From positions 186,001 through 250,000 of the forward strand of contig JAQOOI010000066.1 of NCBI GenBank assembly GCA_028554645.1: a stretch of DNA of 64,000 nt, in the 5' to 3' direction. The position numbers and the translations under genes were made by a program. The notes under the pieces are model-generated. The model was not told the origin of the DNA and did no database searches. It saw only the letters and a list, made by a program, of their open reading frames with translations. Positions within the stretch are counted from its first letter, which is position 1; the number at the start of each line of letters is the position of its first letter. Below are positions 1-11,181 of the stretch, piece by piece. Source of the DNA: Omphalotus guepiniiformis (taxonomy: Eukaryota; Basidiomycota; Agaricomycetes; Agaricales; Omphalotaceae).

Positions 1-688
1 TCCGGTTATATACCCAAAGCAGAGAGCATAGTGTCCAAACTTTTACGCTTTCTGGCAATTCGAGAATCGACCTCGTCCACACAAGACACGAAGTCAGACC
101 TCGCCATTATGCGCTCCATGTTGAGAGCCACACAACTGATGGACCATTGTCTGTCCCAGATGATCACCCATATCTGGGCCACTCGAGGACAAATACAACG
201 TGTTGAGTCTCCATTGTTCCATGGTCCAAGCTAGTGGCGTGGCAAAAAAACACAACATGGACAACAATGGGCAACGAAGGAGTGGCCACTCGTCCTTGCT
301 TTGACTTGAGTCACGTGTAACTCCGCCGTCCTTTGATCTTTTGAACTGGAACATTCATCTCTCTTCGCAAGAACAAGTAACGCGTATTCAAGCAAGAATA
401 AGAAGAAGAAGAAGACGGATGGAAAGGGGCAAAGTCCAACTCCGGAATAATAACGCGCGCGGGGTTGCCTTGCTTTGCACCAGGATGCTTTGACCTTCCT
501 TGTCGCCACATTTTCGGGTAATATAGCCTGTAAGGCCAAACAGGCGTATAGGTCAAAGCAATGATCTCTTCAGAGAATATAAGAATGGTGGCCCGCAGGT
601 GCTTAGACATTCAACGACCTTTCCTCTCTTTCGTGAACCACAAGCCATAAACTCTTGACTCTCTCGATCGATACCTTCACGTACAACC
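1..688. other. No gene recognised; upstream region of the first gene
   Basis: I see no convincing reading frame with splice signals or a known domain on either strand. The last 100 bases or so, ending at the ATG at 689, presumably hold the promoter and 5' leader of the gene that starts there. A purine-rich run (about 398-418) is the only obvious low-complexity patch. Confidence 0.4.
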
Positions 689-1615
689 ATGCCGCCGATC
701 ACCCGAAGAGCCCAACGAGAACTTGATGCAGCAGCAGCAAAAGCCGCTGAATCCCGCTCCTCGTCGACTGGCACAAGCACTCACACAGAACCCACCCAAC
801 CCAACCCCAACCAACTTTACTCCCCGATCCAATTGGGTCCTGCTGGGTCTGAACATCCCTCCGTAGCCGTGACGCCAAAACGACCACGACCACAGCGAAA
901 AGCGCTCGAGCGTCATGCATCAGCGCCGGGGCACCTCCTTGCACACGTAGCTGAGCATAAAAAGACTTTGCAGCGCTACGAAACACCCCACACCCTTTTC
1001 CCTTCGAAAGACTCCAATCCTCCTAATGCGCCCAAAAAGGACGCCGGGAGGGAGCTTTCCGCCATCTCAGAGGAACCCGGTTCATCCATATGGACCGGTT
1101 CAGCTGAACAACTCTTTCAATCACCAGCCCCATACCCATTCCCATACCCATCCCCTGTCCCAAAGCCATCCCTCACGTTCGAACAACTCCTGCAGCAAAT
1201 AAATGAAAGCGACCTCCCGAGTATAGATCCCGACTCTGAGGAGGCAAGGGATTTAGCTGATTGGTTCCTCGCGACTGAAGGATATGACCGCGAGTTTCCG
1301 GAAATCATGTTTGGTAGTGATGGAAGTTACAACTTGGATGGGATTGGGAATATGGATATGTATGTTCCTGCGGGTAGTGTTGGGGGTTACAATATGGATG
1401 GGAATGGGAACTACAATATGGATATGGATGTTCCTGCGCTGAATACAAATATGAATATGACGACGGCTGGACCTGGACCTGAATACGGAACCGGTGTCGG
1501 TGTAGAGGTAGATCCATCGCGCAGATTGCATAGAAGCGATACTTCGTTTATTCAGGATATGTTTGTGAATCAGATTGCTCAAATGGCTGCTTCTTCCCAG
1601 AACCAAAATCAATGA
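689..1615 (+). CDS. Low-complexity protein of unknown function
   Basis: This is an intronless 308-residue frame that I do not recognise. The N-terminal 100 residues are rich in Ala, Ser, Thr, Pro and Arg. A middle segment (about 145-200) is Pro/Ser rich, then acidic. Residues about 210-265 form an imperfect repeat rich in Tyr, Asn, Met, Asp and Gly, of the type YNxDGxGNxxMDxxVPA. No signal peptide, membrane segment or catalytic motif is visible. The composition suggests a largely disordered, possibly nuclear, protein, but nothing shows this directly. The start is the first ATG of the frame. The length of the uninterrupted frame and the biased but non-random composition argue that it is real. 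Confidence 0.55.
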   Translation: MPPITRRAQRELDAAAAKAAESRSSSTGTSTHTEPTQPNPNQLYSPIQLGPAGSEHPSVAVTPKRPRPQRKALERHASAPGHLLAHVAEHKKTLQRYETPHTLFPSKDSNPPNAPKKDAGRELSAISEEPGSSIWTGSAEQLFQSPAPYPFPYPSPVPKPSLTFEQLLQQINESDLPSIDPDSEEARDLADWFLATEGYDREFPEIMFGSDGSYNLDGIGNMDMYVPAGSVGGYNMDGNGNYNMDMDVPALNTNMNMTTAGPGPEYGTGVGVEVDPSRRLHRSDTSFIQDMFVNQIAQMAASSQNQNQ

Positions 1616-2288
1616 AGCGCTGAAGTGTCTTGCTTCGTTGTACTTATGCTGAATATGCTCGTTACGTTCTATGTCCTGTATGATGTACTGTAATAAAATA
1701 AATCTATGAATTGTATTTGTTGTGACGCAAGAGAGTGACTTACATCAACATCGTAAGAGTATCCTCGTCTCGTCAAACCTGCACCAGCACGTCCTTGCAG
1801 CCCGAGCCGTCGAGCCAGCCTCGGTGTACGTAGCACGCTTTCACCGCATTATATAAGAGTATATTGTGCTCAGTAGTACCTATCTGAGATGTAAGTAAGG
1901 GTCAGCTTCCACCAAACGAAATCCAGAATCCTCACCTGTAAGAGAAATTTACCCAACAGACCGTAGTCACATCACAGGAAAAGCCTAACGTTTTCAGCTT
2001 CTTGCGATACAGCCAGAGAATAGAAAATTGATTGAACGAGGACTTCATTAAAAGATACTTTTCTTTTCGTCGAGGAGAACGCTGAGAGCAAGCCGTTGCG
2101 GCGCTTATCCTCAGCGCCTTTCACCACGTGCAATTTATTGGCATATTTTTAGCTAACTCAAGTATGATATATGGAGCCCGAACATGGACGAGGATACAAA
2201 TATTCATATATGAATCAATAAACACACAATAGTTACACAACCCGCACTACATAGTACCGCCAGTAACATCCAACCCAGAAACAGAAGA
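1616..2288. other. Intergenic, convergent 3' ends
   Basis: The region lies between the 3' end of the plus-strand gene ending at 1615 and the 3' end of the minus-strand F-box gene. An AATAAA-like sequence near 1695-1702 (taataaaataaa) could serve as the polyadenylation signal of the upstream gene. No reading frame looks coding. Confidence 0.4.
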
Positions 2289-3896
2289 CTACATCAAACA
2301 AAAACAACACATCAGCACTCGAGGACCACATCCACCAAAAAAAAACCAACGGAAAATAAAACTCACAATCTCATCAAACCACACAAAAAACCTCAGCACA
2401 CCCCTCTCCTTAACCCTAGGCAAACAAAGTTCCATCGAAGCAACCACAATATCCTCCAACGTTAAATCCTTTTCAATCCTCGGATAATAAGCCGATTCCT
2501 TTAATCCAAGAATCCTAACCTCAAACCTCAACTCCCTGAGATTCCTCAAGGACGAACATCCTGAGCTGAATCCAGAGTTGGAGTTGGGTTCACCCGAAAG
2601 CAACTCATCGAGGTTTTTCCATTCCGGTAGGGATTGCATATCGGTTATATCGTCTGGGTCAATTAAAGGGAACCATGAAGCGATGGTTATACTTTGAATA
2701 GTACTAGTGGAGTTGGTTGCGTTGTTGTTGTTGGTGATCAAGGTAGATAAGAGAGAAAGGGAATCGTGTAGGCTGTGGGAAAGCATGCTTTTGAGGTTTG
2801 AGTTGAATACGATTGTCGTTAGATTGCTGAACTGGAAAAGAAATTCTGTTTTAATGAAATGGGCTGTGAAATATGATGTAGAACGTCAGTACTAGTTCCC
2901 ACTGGATAACGGGGAATAGAAACTTCACATACCTAAAAGATCATCATTACGCTCCTCATGCTCAAAATTCCCGATTTTACCACCAAAAATCTTGTTCTTG
3001 TTCTTGTTCACGTATACATGATTCATATCCAGCGCCAAGTATTCGATCCGAGGCGCAATATCCGCAAGAAGATCATCCATAGCAGCAAAAGTCCACAAAT
3101 CGCCGTCCTTTCCCTTTCCCTTTCCCGTGAGTCCTCTATCCCAAGACATCCTAAAAGCATGCAGTTCCGAAAAATCAAACGCCGGTGCAGAAATATACTT
3201 GACGAGACCATTACTAGGCGCATGCATATCCGTAAGATGAAGCTGTCGTAAAACTTTAATCACATAGTTCTCCGCGATTTCATCGAAAATTTGAATCTCG
3301 TCCTCGTCTTCAGTTAGGGTTGTGTCGAGTGTAAGACAGACTTTATCAAGACCAAGTGATACCAGACGATTCATATTATGAATGAGTTCGACGAATTCCC
3401 TAGGATGAGAAAAAACCACGTCTTTGAGGTTTAGGTGTTCAACCATCGAGAATCTCCCCATACAATGTCTTGCAGCCGGTATCGAAAACGTATTGAATAT
3501 CGCCAGCGAAGTGAGTTTTTCCAATTTGATAGCCAAATCCTCCAATAATATAATATCGCAGTCGCCTTTCGAACTTGAACTCGAACTTGAAACCTCGCCT
3601 AGCATATTCGAAGCATCACAAACAAGCCGAACAACAAACGACACAAGACAAGGAAATTGATCAAGTTTATCAACCCAGAATTTCGCATTCGTATTTCCAT
3701 TCAGCGCGATCCGAGAAAAAAGTCGCCTTTGAGCGGGAATTAACCAAGCGCTGCATACTAGTGATGAATTGCGTAGATCATCGTTGTCTTGAAGGTTTTG
3801 GAAGATGTTATTGAGGATCGACTCGGTCCAGAGGGGATTGCGAGATATACAGCCTTTGCGTAGTGTTTTGAAGTCACGAAAACTTTTGCTTCGCAA
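2289..3896 (-). CDS. F-box protein, two exons
   Basis: The model has exons 3896-2933 and 2863-2289, joined across a 69-bp intron (GTATGT...TTTCACAG, phase 1), giving 512 residues. Near the N-terminus (about residues 20-60) it has the F-box pattern: Leu-Trp, then ILNNIFQNL, then LRNSSLVCSAWLIPAQRRLFSRI. F-box proteins are substrate adaptors of SCF ubiquitin ligases, binding Skp1 through this motif. The rest of the protein has leucine-spaced segments resembling the degenerate LRR-like regions of the large basidiomycete F-box families. The substrate cannot be told. It is divergent from PEX13, with 297 bp between the two start codons. Confidence is high for the F-box call and moderate for the exact C-terminus, which ends in an unusually Phe/Cys-rich tail. 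Confidence 0.75.
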
Positions 3897-4193
3897 TGAG
3901 CCCAGTTTGGTGAGTGTGCGCTATAGAAGGGTGTTATTCGAATATTCGAAGAAAGAGTACTGCTTTTCTCACTTTGAAGACAGACATGTAACCGTCTGTT
4001 GCTTGAGCTTGGACTGAGAACGTTGAGTAGGTTGAGTAGGTTGAAAAGTCGGCCTGAACGATGGATCCGGTCAAAATTAATCCCGACCTCCGGCCCAATA
4101 TCACGTGCATACGCTATTGTCTATCTGACATAATCTTATGTAACGTTTCCATTCTCAACGCCGCATTCAAATTGCCCTCCATCATCGACGACG

Positions 4194-5420
4194 ATGGGCT
4201 CACCGCCAAAACCTTGGGAACGAAATGGCGCTATAACCGCCGCCGCCTCTTCTTTAGTTTCATCTCCCTCTCTTCCAACTACATCTACACCCCCAACTAC
4301 GATGTCTGCTACAACCCCAGCAACTGCGACATCATCGAGCATGGCTACACAGCCAAGTGTACCTGAAAGACCTGCGGCTTTTGCTTCGCCTGCGACGTCT
4401 ACAGCGTTGAGCTCTCCGTATTCGTCGTATAATAGCCCGTATTCTCGTATGGGTGGAGGATATGGAGGGTACGGCTCGTATGGTGGGCTGGGAGGAACGA
4501 TGGGAGGGACGTATGGAGGTTATGGAGGTTATGGTGGACTTGGGTCGTATGGTGGTGGTATGGGATATGGTGGATATGGCGGATACGGCGGTTATGGAGG
4601 TATGGGTATGGGTATGGGTATGGGCATGGGCGGAATGATGGGTCCAAATGGAATGCCTCTAGACGCCAATGGAAACCCAATACCAAGTCTAACCCAAACC
4701 CTCGAAGCAACAACCCAACAAACCTTCGGTCTCCTCCATTCCATCGTCCAAACTTTCACTGGTGTCGCTCAAATGCTCGAATCCACTTTCATGGCTACAC
4801 ATTCCTCATTTTTCGCCATGGTCGGGGTTGTAGACCAGTTTGGTCAGCTTCGTAATGCTCTGGGGAGCGTATTGGGTCTTTTTGGGCTTATACGGTGGAT
4901 GAAAGATTTGCTTACGGGGAAACATAGTTCGCCGGCTGGTATGCAGCATGAGTTCAGGCAGTTTATCAATGGTAAACCCGTTCAAGGGCCTATGGGTCCA
5001 CCACCACCAAAACCGAGTAAAAAACCTTTGATCATATTTTTACTCGCTATATTCGGCGTACCGTATGCGATGACAAAATTGATCAAGGTACTCGCTGCGC
5101 GCGCGGAGGCACAACAAGCTGCTGCTGCTGCTAATGGCATGATTATGCCTGGTCAACCACCACTTGACCCTGCTTCGTTGACGTTCGCGAGGGCTCTGTA
5201 TCCGTTCACGGCGTCGAATTCTTCGGAATTGTCGTTGAAGGAGAACGAGATTGTTGCGATTATGGGTAAATTTGACCCACGTCAGGGTGTAGAGGTTGAT
5301 CCGAGGTTGGAGGTTGAGGCAGAGTGGTGGAAGGGGCGAACGAGGGATGGTAGGGAAGGTTGGTTCCCTAAGAAATGGGTTGAGGTGTTGCAGCGGAAAA
5401 CACCAAAGACTGTTGATTGA
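4194..5420 (+). CDS. PEX13: Peroxisomal import protein Pex13
   Basis: This is an intronless frame of 408 residues. It begins with the PPKPWE motif typical of Pex13 N-termini. It continues with a Tyr-Gly-Gly-rich stretch (about 85-155), a conserved helical region (about 165-245, including VDQFGQLRNALGSVLGLFGL), a hydrophobic segment (about 279-303) and a C-terminal SH3 domain (about 329-400, with ALYPF at the start and EWWKGRTRDGREGWFP near the end). Pex13 sits in the peroxisomal membrane and forms the docking complex with Pex14 and Pex17. Its SH3 domain binds Pex14 and Pex5, and the YG-rich region can form a meshwork for cargo passage. Length and domain order match fungal homologues. The start codon is fixed by the conserved PPKPWE motif that follows it. 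Confidence 0.95.
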   Translation: MGSPPKPWERNGAITAAASSLVSSPSLPTTSTPPTTMSATTPATATSSSMATQPSVPERPAAFASPATSTALSSPYSSYNSPYSRMGGGYGGYGSYGGLGGTMGGTYGGYGGYGGLGSYGGGMGYGGYGGYGGYGGMGMGMGMGMGGMMGPNGMPLDANGNPIPSLTQTLEATTQQTFGLLHSIVQTFTGVAQMLESTFMATHSSFFAMVGVVDQFGQLRNALGSVLGLFGLIRWMKDLLTGKHSSPAGMQHEFRQFINGKPVQGPMGPPPPKPSKKPLIIFLLAIFGVPYAMTKLIKVLAARAEAQQAAAAANGMIMPGQPPLDPASLTFARALYPFTASNSSELSLKENEIVAIMGKFDPRQGVEVDPRLEVEAEWWKGRTRDGREGWFPKKWVEVLQRKTPKTVD

Positions 5421-6012
5421 GAGGGTGTGTTGTTGGTTTTTCTTTCTTTAATTTTATTGGCTCTTTTGCTATCGTTTCTTCACTTGTATAGTCGTTCGTT
5501 TTTCTATTTCATGAATATACATATTTCCGTGAAAAACAACGAGTCGCTCACGAGTTTCCGAGAGAACGTCATGAAAACGATTGGAAGGAAGAGGAATGCA
5601 GGAAACAGTATAAGTAGACATCGCTACGTCGAAAGCATTGGTGACCCCCCTTTTGACTCGGACTCCTTTTCAATCAGACTCGCTACATAATCTTCAATCT
5701 ATCACACACAGGACTTACTGTACCGCAAGCTAAAGCCCTCATTCAGGAACTCCTGGGTGTGGGCGTTCGGAACCAATTAGTTAACATTCCTTTCCGAACT
5801 CACCTCATTTACACAAGACATACAACTACATTTGCGAAAGCTGGCGTCATCTAGGCTATCTAGGCTGTTGCGTATACGAATACCACTACCGTGACCTCTT
5901 CTCGAATTCTAATCAGTATTGGTAGACCGGAATACGAACAGAGATATGTAATGAAAGTATATATGTACTATTACATCAAAACGATTAAACAACAGCAAGC
6001 ATCTTATAAAGT
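5421..6012. other. Intergenic, convergent 3' ends
   Basis: The region lies between the PEX13 stop and the stop of the minus-strand membrane protein gene. It is AT-rich with T-runs near 5440-5475. No coding signal was seen. Confidence 0.4.
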
Positions 6013-7270
6013 TCAAACAGAATGTTTCTCAAGCGTACTAGAACTCCTCCCTCTATTTTTATTTTCCCTCCCAACACCAACAACGTTCAAGTTCCCAATT
6101 TCCGACCGACTCGAATACATAGTCTCACTCGGATGTGGTCCAGAAGTAAACTCCATCCTCGTACTAAAATGTGTCATCGTATCCGTATTCCACGCACGTC
6201 CAAGAGCAACTCTGTATATGATTGCTTGCGGGACGAGTACCTATTTCGACAGTCCATCAGTTTATCAGTTTAGCTTCAAACCGAAACCGAAACCGAAAAG
6301 AACGCGCGAAGAAACTCACCCCAATAATCGACCATATAAACAAAAACGCAGGTCCTTCATCAAGATTCTTCCCATATACCACAGCCGTAATAATCCCAAA
6401 AACAGTATACGGCAACGCAGATTCAATCAAAATCGCAACTGGACCAGTATACTCCGCTGCTTCACCAGGCATAACAGCACGAAGTTGTATACGTGCTTCA
6501 AAAAGTCGATAAAGGATGATACCCGTAACTGAAGCATTGAATCCTGTTGCGAGAGCGATTTGAGGCGTAGCGAAGTTGACGGTGGTACCGTTGAAAAAGT
6601 TACTACCGGGTGTGGCGCTTTGTATGATTGTTAGTATTACCATGGCTGTGAAGAAGTTGATTTGAGTGGGGTGTTAATGATGAGGGAGGAAAGGAAGTGC
6701 GCACCTGTTGATGCGAGGTAGAGTATCAGAGGAGCGATGATTATGCGGATGCTTCTGTTCCAAACGACATAACACCGATACAACAAAAGACAAAAAATAC
6801 ATCAATGAACGTCGACAGTGAACCCAAGACCAAAAAAAAATCCTCACCAAAAGCGCATCACCAATAAGACCAGCCAAAGAACCAGCCGTAGTTCCCAAAG
6901 TCTGCCACCAAACCGAACTATTCACAGTCAAATACCCAAGTGGATCACCAAACGTCGTCCTAAAATCAATCCACATAAACTGCATAAAAACCATATCGAT
7001 AATCGTTCCGATAGTTATCAACGCAAGCATTGTTCCTCCTAGGAAGATGTACAACCCGAGTCCGATGTTTTTTAGAGCTGGGGAGGTTCGGTAGAGGTAG
7101 ACTGAGTGGAGGAATAGGTATACTTCGATGCCTGAAATCACGCATACGTGACATGAGTATCATACTTTGAGCCCTGGCCCACTCGTTCAATACGCACCGT
7201 ATAACATCGCCATGAAAATGATCCCCCAGAAGAAGGACCGCTCCAAGTTGGGCGCAGGAGAGTCGGACAT
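6013..7270 (-). CDS. Polytopic membrane protein of a basidiomycete family
   Basis: The model has five exons (7270-7198, 7131-6848, 6780-6705, 6645-6320, 6240-6013) and 328 residues. It has about seven hydrophobic segments. Family-typical pieces include YRCYVVWNRS in the middle and QAIIYRVALGRAWNTDT near the end, followed by a Ser/Arg-rich cytosolic tail. These match a large Agaricomycete family of seven-helix-like membrane proteins of unknown role (inference from memory of the family). Four boundaries are canonical. The second intron (6847-6781) starts with GT but would end in TTG instead of TAG, directly before the conserved YRCYVVWNRS. The gene therefore uses a rare TG acceptor, is spliced differently, or carries a splice mutation. 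The start MSDSPAPNLERSFFWG is typical of the family. Confidence 0.7.
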
Positions 7271-7842
7271 CGTTAGGGAACTGTGTGGGGGCCTAAAGGG
7301 GGGTAAGGACGCTTGATGCCGCTACATACTATACAGTATTATAGCTTCCCAAATGCCTTCCCTCGTGCCTGTCAACTGTATCGGGAAGCCATGAGTGTCC
7401 CACAGTAAGCATAAATCATTCTCGTGTTTCCTCCGCAGGATATAATCTCGGCGAGTTTTGGCTTCTCGGGGTAAGTAGCCACGACCGAGAATATCGTGGG
7501 CGTAATGGTTTGAGTGGAGGCTGGTGAGGGGGGACGGAGCCAAAGTTGAGGTGTGGGAAAAACTGATTCAGACTTCCCGCCTGCCAGTGTCACTCAGACT
7601 CCCATCTTCTGATTCTGTACTTACATGTTCCTTTCGAGATATGAACTCAATGAATCTCGGCATGTATCATACAATTCATCAACCATCTTGGTTACATCTG
7701 CTTCATCACGTCTGAAAAAAAGATCGTTGCTGTGCTTCACGCCTCAGGTACAGTGTGTATCATGATATTATAGTACTTAAGACTCTTCAGAGAACCCCCA
7801 CAGACCACGCACCAATCTTCAAAACCCTACGACTGATGAGAA
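7271..7842. other. Divergent intergenic region
   Basis: The region lies between two divergent start codons, so it probably holds both promoters. No coding frame with splice signals was recognised, and no obvious TATA box was singled out. Confidence 0.4.
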
Positions 7843-8851
7843 ATGTTGTCCTTTCTTCGACCTCGTAGATTTCTTTACTCCCCTTTGGATCAGGTACCTG
7901 AACATTCGACGTCTTCTCCCGGCGAAGAAGGTAAGGAAGTTCTAAAAACAAAACTCATCTCGCGAAACAAGCTTACAAGTCCACAACTAACAATCTTACT
8001 TGCTTGCTTGCTTCCTATGTAGGTTCACATCCAACCAAAACACCCACACGCTACGCAATATGGATAATATCAATCTGCGCTATCCTCGACACAATAGCCC
8101 TAACCTACCTCTCCATCTTCCTCAACATCCATCAAGCCGAACCTCCCATATCATTGAATGATATATCACTAAGAAGCACTTACGTGGGATTAGACGAACT
8201 TTATCTTCACAAGGGATTTAAAAGTATCCCAAGAGGACCAATAAATAATCTCCCGATACTCTCAACGCAAGTCGACGCTTCGAAACCTAATAGGGTCGTT
8301 CCTCCTTGGCGGGAACTTCGTCTTACGGCCCGTGCGTCTGTTCAGTTTAATGATCGTAGGTTTTTTGTTAGTCCTCAGGTAAGACCCTACCATATAGTAA
8401 CCCCAGAGAAGAAAACAATACTAACTCTTTCTTTCAGATATCGACAATAGTCCAACTCCACGCCGTCGATTACGGAATGGAAAACTGTTCCATCACATTA
8501 ACAGTTCCTCCTCCTCCTTCTCCTGATGTCTCCCCTAAAGATCCCACCGTATCCCCAACACGTATCAACAACGGCAGTATAATCAATATCTTCGAACTAT
8601 CCTCCTCTCACCCCCTCGATACCCGTTCACTCTCATGGGCAACAAAACCCTCTCGAAAACGCCACATAGGCGCCTTTCCTCTAACATATGATACAACACT
8701 CCAACTTCCGGGATTTCATTGCGGGACGGCGAGTTATATGAATTTTGAGATGGCTTGTGCGGAAGATTCGGATTGTTTGTTTGAGAGTTATGCTGATAAG
8801 TATGAGGCGGTTGGTGAGCTTTTTTTGTCGTTTGTGGTCACCCATCAATGA
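7843..8851 (+). CDS. Single-pass membrane protein, But2-C-terminal-like family
   Basis: The three exons are 7843-7930, 8023-8378 and 8438-8851 (285 residues, phases 1 and 0, GT-AG). A short cytosolic N-terminus is followed by one hydrophobic segment (about 40-62, IWIISICAILDTIALTYLSI). The luminal part has family-like landmarks: YVGLDELY, the Pro-Arg-Gly-Pro-Ile-Asn-Asn-Leu-Pro stretch, ISTIVQLHAVDYGMENCSI, a Pro/Ser stretch and a Cys-containing C-terminus. This organisation matches a common Agaricomycete family often labelled with the But2 C-terminal domain name; that assignment is from memory. Its function is unknown. It is divergent from the membrane protein on its left and convergent with the UstYa-like gene on its right. 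The very C-terminus could be spliced differently, since GGTGAGC near 8813 resembles a donor. Confidence 0.7.
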
Positions 8852-9123
8852 ATGCATCATGGCTCATATTTTATTCTTAGGGCTATATATTCGACAGTAT
8901 CAGACGATATAGTTCCTGTGCCAGGACAATGAATGGATGGGTAGTTTTTCAATTCAAAAGCTATACTAGGACAGTTCTCATATCATACTCCGATATAATA
9001 ATAGTATAATGTTACATCCCATGCTCTAATGCGCCACTCCTAGAATAAGTATCCAACCTAAGCATCCCAACCCAACCCAAATCACATCACATCAACCTAT
9101 CCCTATCTACACCTACACTACAC

Positions 9124-9985
9124 CTACACCCCAACTCGACTCCTCATCTTCATCTTCTCCCCATAAACACGTTGATTCTCTCTAACCGCCGCATATACCT
9201 CCTCCCAATCCCTACACTTATAAATATCAGGAAACGCATTAGGCGTACTCTTCCCCATAATCGAATCTGCATCCATCGTACTACGACATAACACCATCTG
9301 TCGAAGATAATTAACGCAGTGATGTTCTAGTTCCGTCCTATCACCATCGGGCCCATCCCCATCCCCATCCCGTGCCCTACCGCTTGCACCGCTGGCACCA
9401 TTGTTTTTAATTACTGGGGATGCGCTACCGCTGGCACCACCACCACCACCACCACCATCAGCCTCAGCCTCAGCCTTCCAACTCGCAACAACACCCCTCC
9501 TCAACAACCCAAGACACCGAAGTTGATGAACCATAGAAATCGAAAACGGTAAATCATTTTCACCGAGATATATCAGTCCCTTCCCATCATCACCTGGAAT
9601 CAATGCTTCCCATTCTGCATCAGCGCTCGCCGTGTCCTCCGTGCCGTCGTCGTCGTCGTCGGCGTCGTCAAGTCGGAAGTGAACCGAAGTACGTTCTATT
9701 AATGTGTGGATGATTTTGAGTGGGGGGAGAGGCCATTGGAGGGGGTAGGTTTCGTCTGTGAACGCTGGAGTGGAGTTTGAGTTTTGAGTTTTATGAAGAG
9801 GGGGGGAGGGATGAGAGGTACGTACTGTAGTTTTGTTTCTGTTGTAGGAATGAATCCTTTGGAAGTTCAGGTAATCCCACCGATCGACGAGTTGGAGGGT
9901 TCCAGGATTTCTCAAATGAACTGAGAAAGATATGTTTCGTGACGAAAAGGAAGGTAAAAGCGACGAGAAGTTGAATGGAAGGCAT
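9124..9985 (-). CDS. UstYa-like (DUF3328) oxidase A
   Basis: The model has exons 9985-9826 and 9755-9124 (phase-1 intron of 70 bp) and 263 residues. It starts with a short N-terminal membrane anchor (about 3-22). A conserved ETYPLQWPLPPLK stretch follows, then the paired signature of UstYa-family proteins: HQLRCL (about residue 150) and EHHCVNYLRQMVLC (about 210). UstYa-type proteins are membrane-anchored oxidases that install side-chain macrocycles, hydroxylations or related changes on fungal RiPPs such as ustiloxin and cyclochlorotine. The usual first motif is HxxHC. Here it reads HQLRC, losing one His, so activity may be altered. A Gly-, Ala- and Asp-rich insertion separates the two motifs, and an Asp run precedes the first. 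It is transcribed divergently from oxidase B. Confidence 0.82.
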
Positions 9986-10501
9986 ATCTCTTGAATTTGA
10001 AGCAATGCTTTGGGGTATACGTCGTCGACTCTTTTTGTGTGGCCACGTAGAACGAATGAACTTTATTACTCCGAAATCTGGGCTTGGGCTCTGCAAACCA
10101 GTTCTCCTTGAGACACGGCGACACGAAAGTGTGACTGTTGATCCCGACTATCAGTCATTGTAGTAACCGCAACCTCGAAAAGATGGAGGGGTATCCCTTA
10201 CCATATCAAGTATCTATATTCACGTCAACCCGTGGGTCCCCATCGCGAGTTATTGAGAAATATCAACGAGACTCGGAGAAGGTTTGACGGTTTGACGGTT
10301 TGACGTGATGAACCTGAGGCGCGACCGGGGACAAACTCAATGCGACCGGTAATGAATGCATAGCCCCTAGAGGCTGAGCGCGATCTTAAGTTAGCATAAG
10401 GAGATGCAGAGAACATAGATGAAGGCGAGAAATCCAGAGATACCTTGATTTTACTACTCGCTCACCCAAAGTTCATATCTCATATCTACGCGGTCGCCTG
10501 G
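9986..10501. promoter_or_regulatory. Shared divergent promoter of the two UstYa-like genes
   Basis: These 516 bp separate the divergent start codons of the oxidase pair. The element GGTTTGAC occurs three times in tandem at 10281, 10289 and 10297. The last copy runs into TGACGTGA, which resembles a bZIP (CRE-like) half-palindrome. The 11-mer TTGACGGTTTG inside this array recurs at 12454-12464, upstream of the first precursor gene. A role in co-regulation is inference. Confidence 0.4.
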
Positions 10502-11181
10502 ATGAAGATCACTGAACACGTTCAAACGTTGGCTTACTGTTGTCTTGCTCTGCTGTCCGTATGGTATACCTTCGATCTCATCCAATTCACGAAGACGGTG
10601 TACGACTGGTATAGCGGGAAATCATATCGTGAGTTTTCGTGTCTTGTTCCCGGACAACATGCGAAAGAGTTAACTTACCCTGTATCGTATCAGGTTTTGA
10701 ATCGGGGTATACACCTCGAGGATTAACATTAAACTTCGGAAACGACAAACCCGTCCTAATGCAAGTCGAAGAATCCGTTCACTACAACCAAGCAGACCAC
10801 ATCGCACGAAAAGAATGGGCATACAACTTCCCAAAGGGAGACGGAATGTTCCACTACGGACCTTCCCACCAAGCATTCGGTATATCAATCTACCACGACC
10901 TCCACTGCGTTCAATCAATATCCAAACAACTCGGAGGAGGAGGAACCCAAATGGAAAAAAAACACCTCGAACATTGTTTTCAACTCCTCAGGCAAATGAT
11001 TTTATGTAACCCTGATTTGACACTTGAGAGGAGTGATTTTATGAAGAGAAATTTTACGAATGGGAGAGTTGGGGAGCTTCATGTTTGTTGGGATTGGCAG
11101 CGGCCTTATGATGCGTCGACGATGGATTGGATTGAGTGGGATAGATGGAGGAAGGCGAATGGTGTTGATCAAGGTGGGTAA
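10502..11181 (+). CDS. UstYa-like (DUF3328) oxidase B
   Basis: The exons are 10502-10628 and 10694-11181 (phase-1 intron of 65 bp, GTGAGT...ATCAG), 204 residues. An N-terminal hydrophobic anchor (about 10-30) is followed by the complete family signature: HDLHC (about residue 113) and HLEHCFQLLRQMILC (about 140). Both HxxHC-type motifs are intact, unlike in oxidase A. UstYa-family enzymes act on precursor peptides in the secretory pathway, in keeping with the membrane anchor. An in-frame ATG at 10445 would add 19 residues. I chose 10502 because it places the hydrophobic anchor near the N-terminus, as usual. Its neighbours are the divergent oxidase A and, 1.7 kb downstream, the first of three candidate precursor genes. 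Confidence 0.87.
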
